Shown: piece by piece, positions 38,363 through 49,447 of the stretch
How the letters are laid out: every line of letters begins with the position of its first letter
Position numbering within the stretch: the stretch's first letter is position 1
From: Trachythela sp. YZ-2020
Lineage: Eukaryota; Cnidaria; Anthozoa; Malacalcyonacea; Clavulariidae
Direction of reading: 5' to 3'
Assembly: GCA_016169945.1 (NCBI GenBank)
Contig: JADLSH010000091.1
Span: 1,860,001 to 1,924,000 of the forward strand
DNA: 64,000 bases
The notes under the pieces: generated by a model
Database searches by the model: none
Told to the model about the DNA's origin: nothing
What the model saw: only the letters and a program-made list of their open reading frames with translations
Position numbers and translations under genes: made by a program

Positions 38363-40745
38363 CACGTCATTTGTCTTACATGAATTATTAGGATTTTTTG
38401 GATCCACTTCGCTTGTCTTACATGAAGTTTTAGGGTTTTTCGATCCACTGCATTTGTCCTACATGAAGAATTAGGTGTTTTTGTATGCATTCACTTCATT
38501 TGTCTTACATGAACTATTAGGATTTTCTGGCTCCACTTCATTTGTCTTACATGAAGTATTAGAATATTTTGGATCAACTTCATAAAACTTACATAAAGGA
38601 TTAGGGATTTTTTGGACGCTCTTCATTTGTCTTACATGAACTATTAGGATTTTTTGGATCCATTTTATTTGTCTTACGGAAGTATTATGGTTTTTTGCAT
38701 CCTCTTCATTTGTCTCACATGAAGTATTCGCATTTTTTTTTTATCCACTTCATTTTTTCTTACATGAAGTGTTAGGATTTTTAGGATCCACTTGATTTGT
38801 CTTACGTGAAGTGTTATGATTTTTGGATCCACTTTCATTGTCTTACATGAAGTATTAGAATATTTTGGATCAACTTCATAAAACTTACATAAAGCATTAG
38901 GGGTTTTTGGATGCTATTCATTTGTCTTACATGAACTCTTAGGATTTTTTGGATCCATTTTATTTGTCTGACGGAAGTATTATGGTTTCTTTGCTTCCGC
39001 TTCATTTGTCTCACATGAAGTATTAGGTGTTTTATTTTGCATCCACTTCAGTTTTCTTACATGAAGTTTTAGAATATTTTGGATCAACTTTCATAAAATA
39101 TTAGGTATTTTTTGGTTGCGCTTAATTTGTCTTACATGAACTATTAGGATTTTTTGGATCCATTTCATTTGTCTTACGGAATTATTATGGTTTTTTTGCT
39201 TGCGCTTAATTTGTCTCACATGAATTATTAGGTGTTTTTTTTTCATCGATTTCATTTGTCTTACATGAAGAATTAGGATTTTTTGTATCCACTTCAGTTT
39301 TCTTACATGAAGTTTTAGGATTTTCTGTATCCACTTCATTTTTTTCTTACATGAAATATTAGAATATTTTGGATCAACTTCATAAAACTTACATAAAGTA
39401 TTAGGTATTCTTTGGATGCACTTCATTTGTCTTGCATGAACTATTAGGATTTTTGGGATCCATTTTATTTGTCTTCGGAAGTATTATGAGTTTTTTGCTT
39501 CCATTTCATTTCTCTTACATGAAGTATTAGGATTTTTAAGATCCACTTCATTTTTCTTACATGAAGTCTTGGGATTTCTTGGATCCTCTCATTTGTCTTA
39601 CATAAAGTGTTAGAATATTTTGGATCCACTTCATTTGTCGTACATGAACTATTAGGATATTTTGGATCCATTTCATTTGTCATACAGAAGTAATATTGTT
39701 TTTTTGCTTCCACTTCATTTGTCTTACATGAAGCATTCGCATTTTTTGCATCCACTTCATTTGTCTTACATGAAGGGTAAGGATTTTTAGGATCCACTTC
39801 ATTTTTCTTACATGAAGTTTTAGGAGTTTCTGGATCCACCTCATTTGTCTTACATGAAGTATTAGAATATTTTGGTTCAACTTCATAAAACTTACATAAT
39901 TAGTGATTAGGATTAGTGATTTTTTGGACGCTCTTCATTTGTCTTACATGAACTATCAGGATTTTCTGGATCCATTTTATTTGTCTTACGGAAGTATTAT
40001 GGTTTTTTTGCTTCCTCTGCATTTGTCTCACATGAAGTATTCGCTTTTTTTTTGTATCCAGTTCATTTTTTCTTGTATGAAGTGTTAGGATTTTTAGGAT
40101 CCACTTTCATTGTCTTACATGAAGTATTAGAATATTTTGGATCAACTTCATAAAACTTTTATAAAGCATTAGGGATTTTGGATGCTATGCATTTGTCTTA
40201 CATGAACTATTAGGATTTTTTTGATCCATTTTATTTGTCTTACGGAAGTATTATGGTTTCTTTGCTTCCGCTTCATTTGTCTCAGATGAAGTATTAGGGT
40301 TTTTTTTTTGCATCCACTTCATTTGTCTCACATGAAGTATTAGGATTTTTAGGATCCACTTCATTTTTCTTACATGAAGTTTTGGGATTTTCTGAATCCA
40401 CTCATTTGTCTTACATGAAGTATTAGAATATTTTGGATCTACTTCATTTAACTTACATGAACTATTAGGTTTTTTTGGATCCACTTCATTTGTCTTACAT
40501 GAATTATTAGGATTTTTTGGATCCACTTCGCTTTTCTTACATGAAGTATTAGGGTACTTCGATCCACTGCATTTGTCCTACATGAAGTATTAGGGTTTTT
40601 TTTATGCATCCACTTCATTTGTCTTACATGAAGTATTAGGATTTTTAGGATCCACTTCAGTTTTCTTACATGAAATTTTAGGATTTTCTGGAACAACTTC
40701 ATTTGTCTTACATGACGTATTAGAATATTTTGGATCTACTTCATT
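38363..40745. repeat. 42-bp minisatellite, field 3
   Basis: A continuation of field 2 beyond the Ty3/gypsy insertion, the same unit in the same orientation. Long stretches (for example around 39,100-39,470) closely resemble blocks at 29,990-30,360, showing segmental amplification. The right edge carries the aagggggcccactt marker at about 40,746 that also defines the 529-bp higher-order unit. Confidence 0.88.
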
Positions 40746-41967
40746 TAAGGGGGCCCACTTCAAAATTTTTTTTCTATCTTTTTTTTACTATTGAATCTCT
40801 ACTTCTAATATGTTGTTAGCCACAACACTGTGAGAAAAAAAATATGTTGCTGCAAAACATTGCTGTTTGTTATATAGATAAAGTACTCTGAAATGACATT
40901 CAAGGGGCCACTTCAAATTTTTTTTTTTTTCTTCTTTTTTTATCTTCTACTTTTTAATATTTTGTTAGCACAAACACTGTGAGAAAAAAATATGTTGCTG
41001 CAAAACAAAAAGATGCCGCACTGCTGTTAGAGCCGACTCCTGTGGCCGTGCAATTTTATAAACACAATAACTAAATAAGCATTAATGATAAAATTCTAGA
41101 ATAACTTTTATTCACTAATAAATAACATTGTCTAGGGGTTGAATTAAAACAATCAACATTGAAGCATTATCACCAGTTTTACAGGTCAAAAACTGGAAAG
41201 GCATTTGAGGACTCGCATGGAAACTGTCGCCACTTCAAAACTATTCTACATAACTCAATTATTTTAATTCATGACCTAGAGCTGGATATGATGAGTCTAT
41301 GCTGAAAATTTCATCAAGATAGCTTCAATACCTCTTCAGATATCCTGCCCGCAATAATGGAATCGCTAATTTTTGCTTATTCGAGAAAAATGCATTTAAA
41401 GTTAAATATTCGGGGTATGAACCTGATGGTCACATTAAGGTGGTCTTATACATTGAAAACTATTTTTCCTAATTTAATAGTTTTTCCTCATTTTTATTCT
41501 AATATTATAGAACATGAGTGGCTGACACAAAATCACTCACTGTTAGTACAATTTGTGGATTAGTGTTACAATTTTTAGTGATAGATAGATAGTTCATTAT
41601 AGTTTATATATTCGGTATATAAATGTGCCCATATAGATATTTGGAAATTATGTAAAAGTTATATTTGTATATGCCAGTTTAAAGTGTATGCGCCTTATAT
41701 TGGAAAACTTTTATTTACTTATATTATACGCACAAATGAAAAATTCGACATGGAGCTCCCCTATATTTTCACATGCTGCCCCTATATTTTCACATGCTGA
41801 CAAAATATACTAAGACTAATTCGGGGTCGAAATCACATAGCCAAACACATCCTAAACGGGAGAGGTAGACATATATATCATGAAAATGCCATGCTAGATT
41901 TTTTCAAAAATCTTTAACAAGTATTATTTCAACACCTAAGTTTGGTTCCCAGCTGTGATCTCCGCCG
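40746..41967. other. Low-complexity and unassigned sequence
   Basis: 40,746-41,010 holds two diverged copies of the satellite-associated insert (ctttttttactattgaatctctacttctaa and gagaaaaaaatatgttgctgcaaaac). 41,010-41,967 is AT-rich, with no gene, repeat family or RNA that I recognise. A short frame at 41,357-41,563 has no recognisable motif. Confidence 0.5.
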
Positions 41968-42915
41968 TTGCCGTCTTTAAAAAGACACCAATGTTTACCC
42001 TTCGGTTCTTTGAAAGAACCTAATTTTTGTCTACAATGTGCTGACGATTCAAGATGTCTACAATATGCTGACGATTCAACCTTATACCAACACTGCAAGG
42101 TTGGTGACTTGGAGTTTCACAAGTCAAATCTAGAAGAATCGCTGTCAAATATTAGTAGTTGGTCTTCATGTATTAATCTCATTTTCAACCAATCCAAAAC
42201 TAAGACAATGTTGTTCGCCACACAACAGATGGCCAGGTATCACAATTTAGATCGAGAGAATGTGGTCGAAATGGTGGTAAACAACAACCCCATTGAAAGA
42301 GTTCTATCTTGGAAGGTACTGGGGATGCTTTTTCAACAAAATTTACAGTGGAATGATCATATAACAGAACTAATATCTTCCTGTTATGGCGTTTTGGCTG
42401 TTTTGAGGAAACTGAGACGATTTACCCCATTTAATGTGAGAAAGCAACTTGCAGAAGCTCTTGTACTTTCAAAATTGGATTATTGCAATGTCTTATACGA
42501 CTCTGTCCCAGCTTACTTAATTAAACGAATGCAAAGGGTGCAGAACTCGGCAGCAGGTTTTGTCTTCTGTCGATATTCACATGTCGAAAATGTACTAGAC
42601 TTAAAATGGCTACCTGTAAAAGAAAGGATTGAATTTAATATAGCGAAACTTACTTTTAAGGCCATACATTTCGATAATTGGCCATCATATTTAGCGGTTA
42701 AAATAAAGCAACAGACTAGGGTACTACGTAGTAATGATAGTGGAAGGATCTTGGAAATTCCTAGAATAAATAATACTTTTGAATATTCTGCATCTACCAT
42801 TTTTAACAGCTTACCACAGAATATTAGAAATAATGATATATCCTATGGTAGTTTTGTCAATCAAGTAAGAACTGTGTTCATGGAAAGGGCACATACTCGT
42901 GTTTTAAATAGTTAA
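41968..42915 (+). pseudogene. LINE D reverse transcriptase C-terminus
   Basis: A 315-codon frame beginning near the RT catalytic motif. It reads CLQCADDSRCLQYADDSTLY, so the ADD loop occurs twice through a 27-bp tandem duplication. Then follow the thumb (FNQSKTKTMLFATQQM, SWKVLGMLFQQNLQWNDHI) and the C-terminal region (KLDYCNVLYDSVPAYLI, LKWLPVKERIEFNIAKLTFK, FNSLPQNIRN). The N-terminal RT and endonuclease are missing, so the copy is dead on insertion. Confidence 0.8.
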
Positions 42916-43057
42916 GTATATTCACAATCATTATAATTAGTTAGGTAGGATAGCGCTAATTTAATATTTTATTTTATATAAGCTATATGTAATAACATAA
43001 TTTTTGTTGTATTGTAAAGGATGAAGAGCCATGTAACAATAGAAATGCCAAATATAC

Positions 43058-43094
<37 letters not shown>

Positions 43095-43095
43095 G
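41968..43095 (+). mobile_element. LINE D, 5'-truncated, (ATT)n tail
   Basis: Only the end of a LINE ORF2 and its 3' end are present, finishing in about a dozen ATT units at 43,061-43,095. This tail differs from those of LINEs B (A-rich) and C (aattc), so it is probably a different lineage. Confidence 0.75.
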
Positions 43096-43560
43096 GTTAT
43101 GGCAGATTGACTTTCGTCGGACTTTACATGATGTCTTCAATCAGTCATAGCCTTGAAGTGGAACCGTAATTACAGAAAATATATAGCACGAAAACAATTT
43201 GCTTTCACGCCATTATAACGCCTTTCCCGCCTAAATATAACCGACTTGTACTTGGTGTAATTTGAAATAAAATCGTTTAAAATCACTATATAGCTAGGGA
43301 GGAGTAGGTGGGTACTCATTTGGAGGGGAAAACTTTTTCGTAAATGCTACAATGCTCGCGATTTTCCAATAACCTGTCGCTGCTATGGTGGTTGTTACGG
43401 GACAAAATTTCAAACAACCTGCTATTTTCCCCTATTTATCCATTTTACGCCAAACAAATAGAAAAACTAACACAAGAAAACGAAAAAGGGATCATTAATG
43501 ATGCATAATATGGATAATTTCAAAATAGGATTTTCTTTTAAAATTTGGTATTGGACCACC
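43096..43560. other. Unassigned intergenic sequence
   Basis: AT-rich, no open frame of note and no repeat recognised. It separates LINE D from the fourth minisatellite field. Confidence 0.4.
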
Positions 43561-44042
43561 TTAACTTACATGAACTATTAGGTTTTTTTTGGATCCACTT
43601 CATTTGTTTTACACGAATTATTAGGATTTTTTGGATCCACTTCGTTTGTCTTACATTAAGTATTAGGGTTTTTCGATCCACTTCATTTGTCCTACAGAAG
43701 TATTAGGGTTTGTTTTTTTGCATCGACTTCATTTGTCTTACATGAAGTATTAGGATTTTTAGGATCAACTTCAGTTTTCTTACATGAAATTTTAGGATTT
43801 TCTGGAACCACTTCATTTGTCTTACATGAAGTATTAGAATATTTTGGATCAACTTCGTAAAACTTGCATAAAGTATAAGGATTTTTTGGATGCTCTTCAT
43901 TTCTCTTACATGAACTATTAGGATTTTTTGGATCCATTTTATTTGTCTTACGGAAGTATTATGGTTTTTTTGCTTCCGCTTCATTTGTCTCACATGAAGT
44001 ACTAGGGTTTGTTTTTTTGCATCCACTTAATTTGTCTTACAC
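43561..44042. repeat. 42-bp minisatellite, field 4
   Basis: About eleven units of the same minisatellite, in the same orientation as the other fields and carrying the same variants. It is separated from field 3 by about 2.8 kb of LINE D and unassigned DNA. Confidence 0.85.
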
Positions 44043-45269
44043 GCGTAAAAATCATCATGTTGTCGCAGATTGTCAACAACTTGTTCACGATTGTTCAGAA
44101 CAGGTTTCAGCAATTTGTGCTGCACCCTATCAACAAGGCTTGTTAACAATAATGTTCACTCCTGTTCGAACAATATTGTTTACGGTTGATGAACGAACAA
44201 AACCTGAACAATGTTGTTGCAACAGGAGGTTTGTCAACAAACGCGAACAATGTTGATTCAACAATGGATAAAACAACATGATGACAGGGCATGGCGTGAA
44301 TATACTGTTTCAACAGCTCAAAACAATGTTGATCCGACAATGATATTTGCCGGGCGGTGCAGTCGTAGGAATATTCTCGACGCGCCATGTGATCGATATG
44401 GCCGCACATGACAGTTCATCAATTCAAAAGACAGTTCTTCATCCTTGAAAGCTATTCATTCAAGTAAATACAAAGGTAAATACAATATTTAGAAATACGC
44501 GTACAAAAATAGCATTGTCAATATAAAACACAATTTATACTGTACAAATTTTATATTAAAACAACTTTCCCCTTCAGTTTATTAAGCGAAAATATCTGCC
44601 CACATTAGCAAAGAATACACTGAAAAGAAGTTGAACAGAAATTGTACCAAACAAACAACTAGCAATACTTTCAAATTGTATTCAGAGTAACGAAATATTG
44701 GCTAGCTTCTGGAAAAAGCTCAGCTATATTTTCGGGCAGTGTGGCTTGCTAATGTGGTGTTGGATGTCGCGCCAAGCATATCCAAAGAAATTGTCAAATT
44801 GTTCTTTTATACATGCATACAATATTTTGATCTACTTCTCAAGGTCTTGGTTTACTTCTCCGCTTTGAAAAGTTATCTTGGCTCAATAGCTCTTTTGCAA
44901 TCGACGCCATCTTGGTTGATTTTCGTGGCAACTAAAAATCTATATTCTTCATTCTTTGTCGTATTGTGCCAGGAATCGTATACTATTCATAATACAGTAA
45001 GATGTTTTCAAAACAAATAAAAAATATTAAAGTAACTCAACTATTTCGATGTAAACGGCTGGACAAAACTTTAAAATCAACCAAGATGGCGCCTAATGAC
45101 ACGTAGTGACGTCATGTGCAAGCAAAGAATAGGTAAATCTAAATTATTGTTATAATTGTTTATGAAGTAACATTGAAGTATTTGAGAGATTCCCCAAGAT
45201 AAAATTTATTCATAAAATAATATTAATTATTTTCATCATGAACAAATGTATACTGTACTTTTTAACAAG
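44043..45269. other. Intergenic sequence rich in AACAATGTTG-like motifs
   Basis: 44,050-44,350 contains many short CAACA/TGTTG motifs (aacaatgttgttgcaacagg, tttgtcaacaaacgcgaac). An inverted pair around gccatcttggttgattt (about 44,906-44,923 and 45,072-45,089) may mark a small MITE. Nothing else is recognised. Confidence 0.35.
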
Positions 45270-47982
45270 TTATCTATCAACTGTGATTGTTGTCTCAGAT
45301 TGTGAGAAACAGCAGCTTCCACTGGAGCAGTCATGGACTAAGCAAACCTGGTCAATAACATGATGAGGTGATGTCAACACAACATTGCCAGTTCTTTCAA
45401 CTCGTGGACACTGAAAACTGCCAAAGACTTGATGATTTGGATCATCTTTGCAGAATGTAAACTCCTCAACTGCCACCATTTCTGTGTTTTCACTTTCAAT
45501 GCATATGCCTTTCTTAAGAACACCAAGGTGATGCTGAAAAGAAAGGGTGGATGGTTTCAGATTTGGTAGACTATGCACAGTTTCTGGTTAATGTATTTTT
45601 ACAGCTATATTACAGCACAGTTAATATAAAATACATGGTTTGGGGACCAGATGGAAGTAAAATACAAATCATTATCTATGTTTTTGTCCAGGCTTATGCA
45701 AAAAAATTACCCTTATTCATCACGTGTCTATTGTATTTTCTCCAAATCAACCAATAGTAATGTTTTGGCTTAGCTGTTAATCCATGAATTGAACAACTTA
45801 TTAATTCAAACATTACTAGTGGTTGATATGGGAAAAATACAATAGACATGTGACCAAAGTAGTCCAACATAGTAATGAGTTCTATTGTTCTTCAATATCA
45901 AGTCTCCAAACCATGCCATTCTATTAGCCTTTCTCACGAAGGCCAAATTCGCCATTTTTGGGGTACTTTTTGGTGAAAAATATTGTAAAAATCGGAAAAA
46001 TCTAAGCAATATGAAAACTATTGTTCAAATATTAAACTGTAAATTACCTTATAATGGTTTTTTTCATGACAATAGTAATACAAAACCCAAATTCACTGAT
46101 TACACTCTCAGATCTGGAAAAGGTCAGTACCCCAAAAATGGTGGCGTGAGAAAGGCTAATTAACTGTGATTGCAGCCAGGATACATTGTGGGCATGACTT
46201 TACACAAATTGCAAGTTGGCAAAACAAGATGTTACTAGTCCGTGAACAAACTGTATTGTGAAATTTTCACTGACTGTACCTGATGCTGGTTGTCCACATA
46301 TACAATTGGTGTCTCACAATTTACCAAAGTTTGATTTTCACTCACGACAGCTTTGAATGTGCTGCAACTTGCTTCCGAGTTTACTAGGAGACCAGCTGCT
46401 TCAATAGTGTTCTGTGATAAACACTGATTCAGAGGCTGTGTCTGTAATTTTCCTTTTTTATAGCTTCCATAGAAATAAGCAAATATTTTAAAACAACCTT
46501 GCTTTCAAGAAAAATTAGAAGTAATTCATTCCTTGATGTTTCATTGATTGTACATGAACTAAGTAAAATTAAAATAGTTGATTCACCTTTCTTAAGCATC
46601 CAGGTTGGTAAATTGCTTTATCTTCCATGCTTTCTTTTTTAGGAATGTTGTTAAAAAATTGCTGCAATTTCGGATCTGCAGCCAAACTTATGATCATATC
46701 CGATCAAATTTTCAAATACAGTTCATTTCATACATGTAAGTATACACAATCCTGTATAATTATATAGTATTCCTAATAATCATAAAATATTAACAAATAT
46801 TGTACCTATGATTTTCTCCCCATTTTCCTCCGCTGAGGACAAACCTAAGATTTTCCATCTTAGCAAATTTGTTGCAAATATCCAAACTGGATGGTTGAAT
46901 GCTTCAAATCTAGAACATCAATTCATATAATTATTCTCTAACAATTAAGGTACTGGAAGATTTTCTTACTATAGTTACTCTTAAATATAATTTTACCTGG
47001 AACTAACAATATGCAGTAGATATCAAGAACGCTTGGTGCCAGTGTAGGTAGGGTAATCGATAAAACGTCTGGGTGAATGTGATAGACTACCTGAAAAATA
47101 CAAAGAAAACTTCAACGTTTCGAACAAAGGTAGATCCTTCGTCAGGACTTTGTATTTTTCAGGTAGTCTATCACATTCACCCAGACGTTTTTTAATAGAT
47201 TATCAAATCCATTGTTTCAGCCCAAGTACATATGGTACGTACTGTACGTGTCCTGATTCCACTACTTATCGGTTCTGTACCTTTCAGTGCAGAAACCGTT
47301 AGCTGGTTCAAGATTTTCTATGTCATCCACAAGATGCAAAAGAAGATGGATTTTTGCTTTTGCTGAAAATTCAGGGTAAGTTCTTCTGATTGCATTGTTG
47401 AATGACCTGAACAACTGATTTGCTGCTTCTGAATTACTTTTGTCAAAGCCAGTTGAATATGCTAAGGTGAATATCTGAAACAAATAATAATAAAATACAC
47501 ATAGTAATGAAATAGATTGCTACACACATAAAAACACACAACTTGTAACAAACCTTGTTTACAAGTTCTGAATGGCAAACCTGTAGCAGCTTGTTACAAA
47601 CAAGATTGTTGCATGTGTAGACTATGCTACTCCTAAAGCAGGCAATTCTTGCATTGTTTATCAATACTGGACATTCAATGTGCATCAGATGCTATATACC
47701 TCACTTGACAATTACCACACTAGAAGTTGTTCATCTGGAACAATATCCTTGAGAATGAACACGGCCACTTGTATCCATAACTTAAAATCTCGCCCGACAT
47801 ATGAACCATAGTTCCTTGTGATGTTTTCTATAATCTTCCCTGGGAACGCACTCATATCCATAGATTGAATCTTTGCATCAAGTTGTTCTTTCTTCTGCTC
47901 GGATGACGATTTGATTGTGCTCGACAGCAAATATTTTACAGGTCCAAGCAGTATTGTGTGGAGAATTTCAATCGGCGTTTTG
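45270..47982 (-). CDS. KDZ/Plavaka-like transposase-type protein, C-terminal exons (5' truncated)
   Basis: Seven exons join in phase on the minus strand: 47982-47716, 47632-47581, 47474-47281, 46909-46806, 46675-46587, 46441-46280, 45533-45270 (stop). Motifs in order: KTPIEILHTILLGPVKYLL, YVGRDFKLWIQVAVFIL, KIHLLLHLVDDIENLEP then FCTER joined to FEAFNHPV, and near the end VCLVHDCSSGSC. These match, from memory, the C-terminal half of KDZ-type (Kyakuja-Dileera-Zisupton) and fungal Plavaka transposases or domesticated relatives. The catalytic N-terminal half should lie to the right, where instead an LTR element begins at 48,056. The 52-bp exon and the start of exon 46675 are the least certain. 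Introns contain a MITE. Confidence 0.6.
47062..47191. mobile_element. MITE hairpin in the transposase-like gene
   Basis: Forty-four-base arms (aaaacgtctgggtgaatgtg and its complement) enclose a core with tcgaacaaaggtagatcctt. It lies in the intron between exons 47474-47281 and 46909-46806. The inner gtagactacctgaaaaat motif links it to the MITEs in the RTK introns. Confidence 0.65.
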
Positions 47983-48254
47983 CTACATAATTAAGTAAAA
48001 GAAAATAGTACATGCATATGTAGGATACTAGGAATTTAGCATATAGTTAAAGTAATGTTATTTTGTTGAAATTACGGAAGTAGTGGAAACACGAAGTAAC
48101 CATGGTGACAAAGAAATGGCTGAGACAAGCGAGTTTTAAGATGGCGTGTTCGTAAAAGTATTTTGTATATATTTTGAGAGTTTGAAAGAATAAATTTGGT
48201 CTATTCCATTGTAGTAAAGCGCGAATTGCTCGTTGGAGCAGGCGGCTAACAAAT

Positions 48255-48271
48255 TGGAGGTCCCACCGAGA
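48255..48271 (+). promoter_or_regulatory. Primer-binding site, tRNA-Gln type
   Basis: TGGAGGTCCCACCGAGA, three bases after the LTR end, is complementary to the 3' end of animal tRNA-Gln(UUG) plus CCA, as remembered. This fixes the LTR boundary. Confidence 0.65.
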
Positions 48272-48322
48272 CATTTATTTCAATAGTACGTGAGTTTCTG
48301 ATCGTTTTGTGTACGTAAATCT

Positions 48323-49272
48323 GTGCAAATGGCTGAAGAACTACAACGGAATATACAAGCAACACTTTGCCAAGCGTCTGTAGAGACCCTCAAGGCAATT
48401 GCAGAGGATTTTAAACTTGACGTGGCCGAGCAAAAGAAGAGTACAATTGTTTGTATGTTATTTCATTATATGGATAAAGAATTAACGGATAAAAGTGAGG
48501 AAAATAAGGTTTCATTCCTAAAAGAACTTGGTGAACGCCATTTGAAGACCGAAGCGGAGAAAGGGCCCTCTGGGTCGAAGGAGAAAACTGAAGCGGAGAA
48601 AGTGCCCCTCGGATCGAAGGACAAAACTGAGGTGGACAAGTAACCCTCGTACAAGAGAAAACAGAACAAGAGAAAACAGAACAAGGGACATTGAAAAGTA
48701 TGTTGGAATCTACAAGTGTATTTCGTCGACAGTTTAAGATTCTTGGACAAATCGGACAGCCAAACGAAAAAGACAAGTTAAGTTTTACCTCGTTAACTCG
48801 ACAAATGGACACAGGATTAAAACAGGGGTACACTGAACAAGAAATAGTGGATGGTGTAATTCGTGCAATTGGCGGCGGAATGGTTCTTAGGAGTTATGTT
48901 GAGACTTACAAGGATTTATCCCTTGAACGATTAAGGAAAATTCTTCGAAACCATTATGGCGTTAAGAATGAAACCGAACTGTACCAAAGTTTGGCGTCTA
49001 TATGCCAGGGACCGAAAGAAACAGCACAAGAATTTCTCATGCGTGCCCTAGATTTGCGACAGAAAATCTTGTCCTCAAACAATCAAGATGAGAGCGAGGA
49101 CACTCTAGTTTATGAAAGTGAACATATTCAGAAACTGTTTCTGTGTACTGTCGAGACTGGCCTGCAAGATGAAAGTGTCAGAGTAAAAGTAAGAAGTTAC
49201 CTTAAAGACCCCAAAATATTGGACGAGGAACTGATTCTGCAAGTAATGTGTCGACAGAGAATGAACGGGTGA
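48323..49272 (+). pseudogene. LTR-retrotransposon Gag-like protein, frameshifted
   Basis: Two frames make up one Gag-like protein. The first (48,323-48,643) starts MAEELQRNIQ, has a helical, SAP-like stretch (LKAIAEDFKLDVAEQKKSTI) and ends in a tandem EKTEAEK-rich linker. The second (48,691-49,272) is in another frame and has a capsid-like helical region (MDTGLKQGYTEQEIVDGVIR, RLRKILRNHYGVKNETELYQ, GPKETAQEFLMRALDLRQ). A stop at 48,641-48,643 and a shift before 48,691 separate them. No zinc knuckle is reached before the element breaks off. Confidence 0.6.
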
Positions 49273-49447
49273 GGAAATTAAGAAACCAAAACCGCCCACC
49301 AAAGTCGGCACAGGTTGCCCAAGTAGCAGAAACAACAGTTGAAAAGTCTCAAGACGCAATTCTGAAAGCCATTAGTAGTAGTGTATGTGGTTTTCGAGCC
49401 TTATTTTTGGGAGTGCGGAAGTGTGCGAGAGTGTGTGAGAGTGTACA

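Larger units (their letters stand above)
48056..49380 (+). mobile_element. LTR retrotransposon fragment: 5' LTR, primer site, gag
   Basis: A putative 196-bp LTR (48,056-48,251, TGTTA...TAACA), a primer-binding site, and a gag-like frame. Protease, RT, integrase and the second LTR are absent; homology stops near 49,380 where the foldback-related region takes over. Only one LTR is visible, so its borders rest on the TG/CA ends and the adjacent primer site. Confidence 0.6.

Noticed and set aside
25911..44042. Long frames with MDPKNPN/TSCKTNEVDPK repeats as a gene family
   Set aside because: They arise from a 42-bp tandem repeat with few stops; open frames switch among all three phases and both strands, and no start, splice or domain evidence is present.
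45885..46163. Frames on the + strand opposite the KDZ-like gene
   Set aside because: They lie in an intron of the minus-strand gene and show no recognisable domain.
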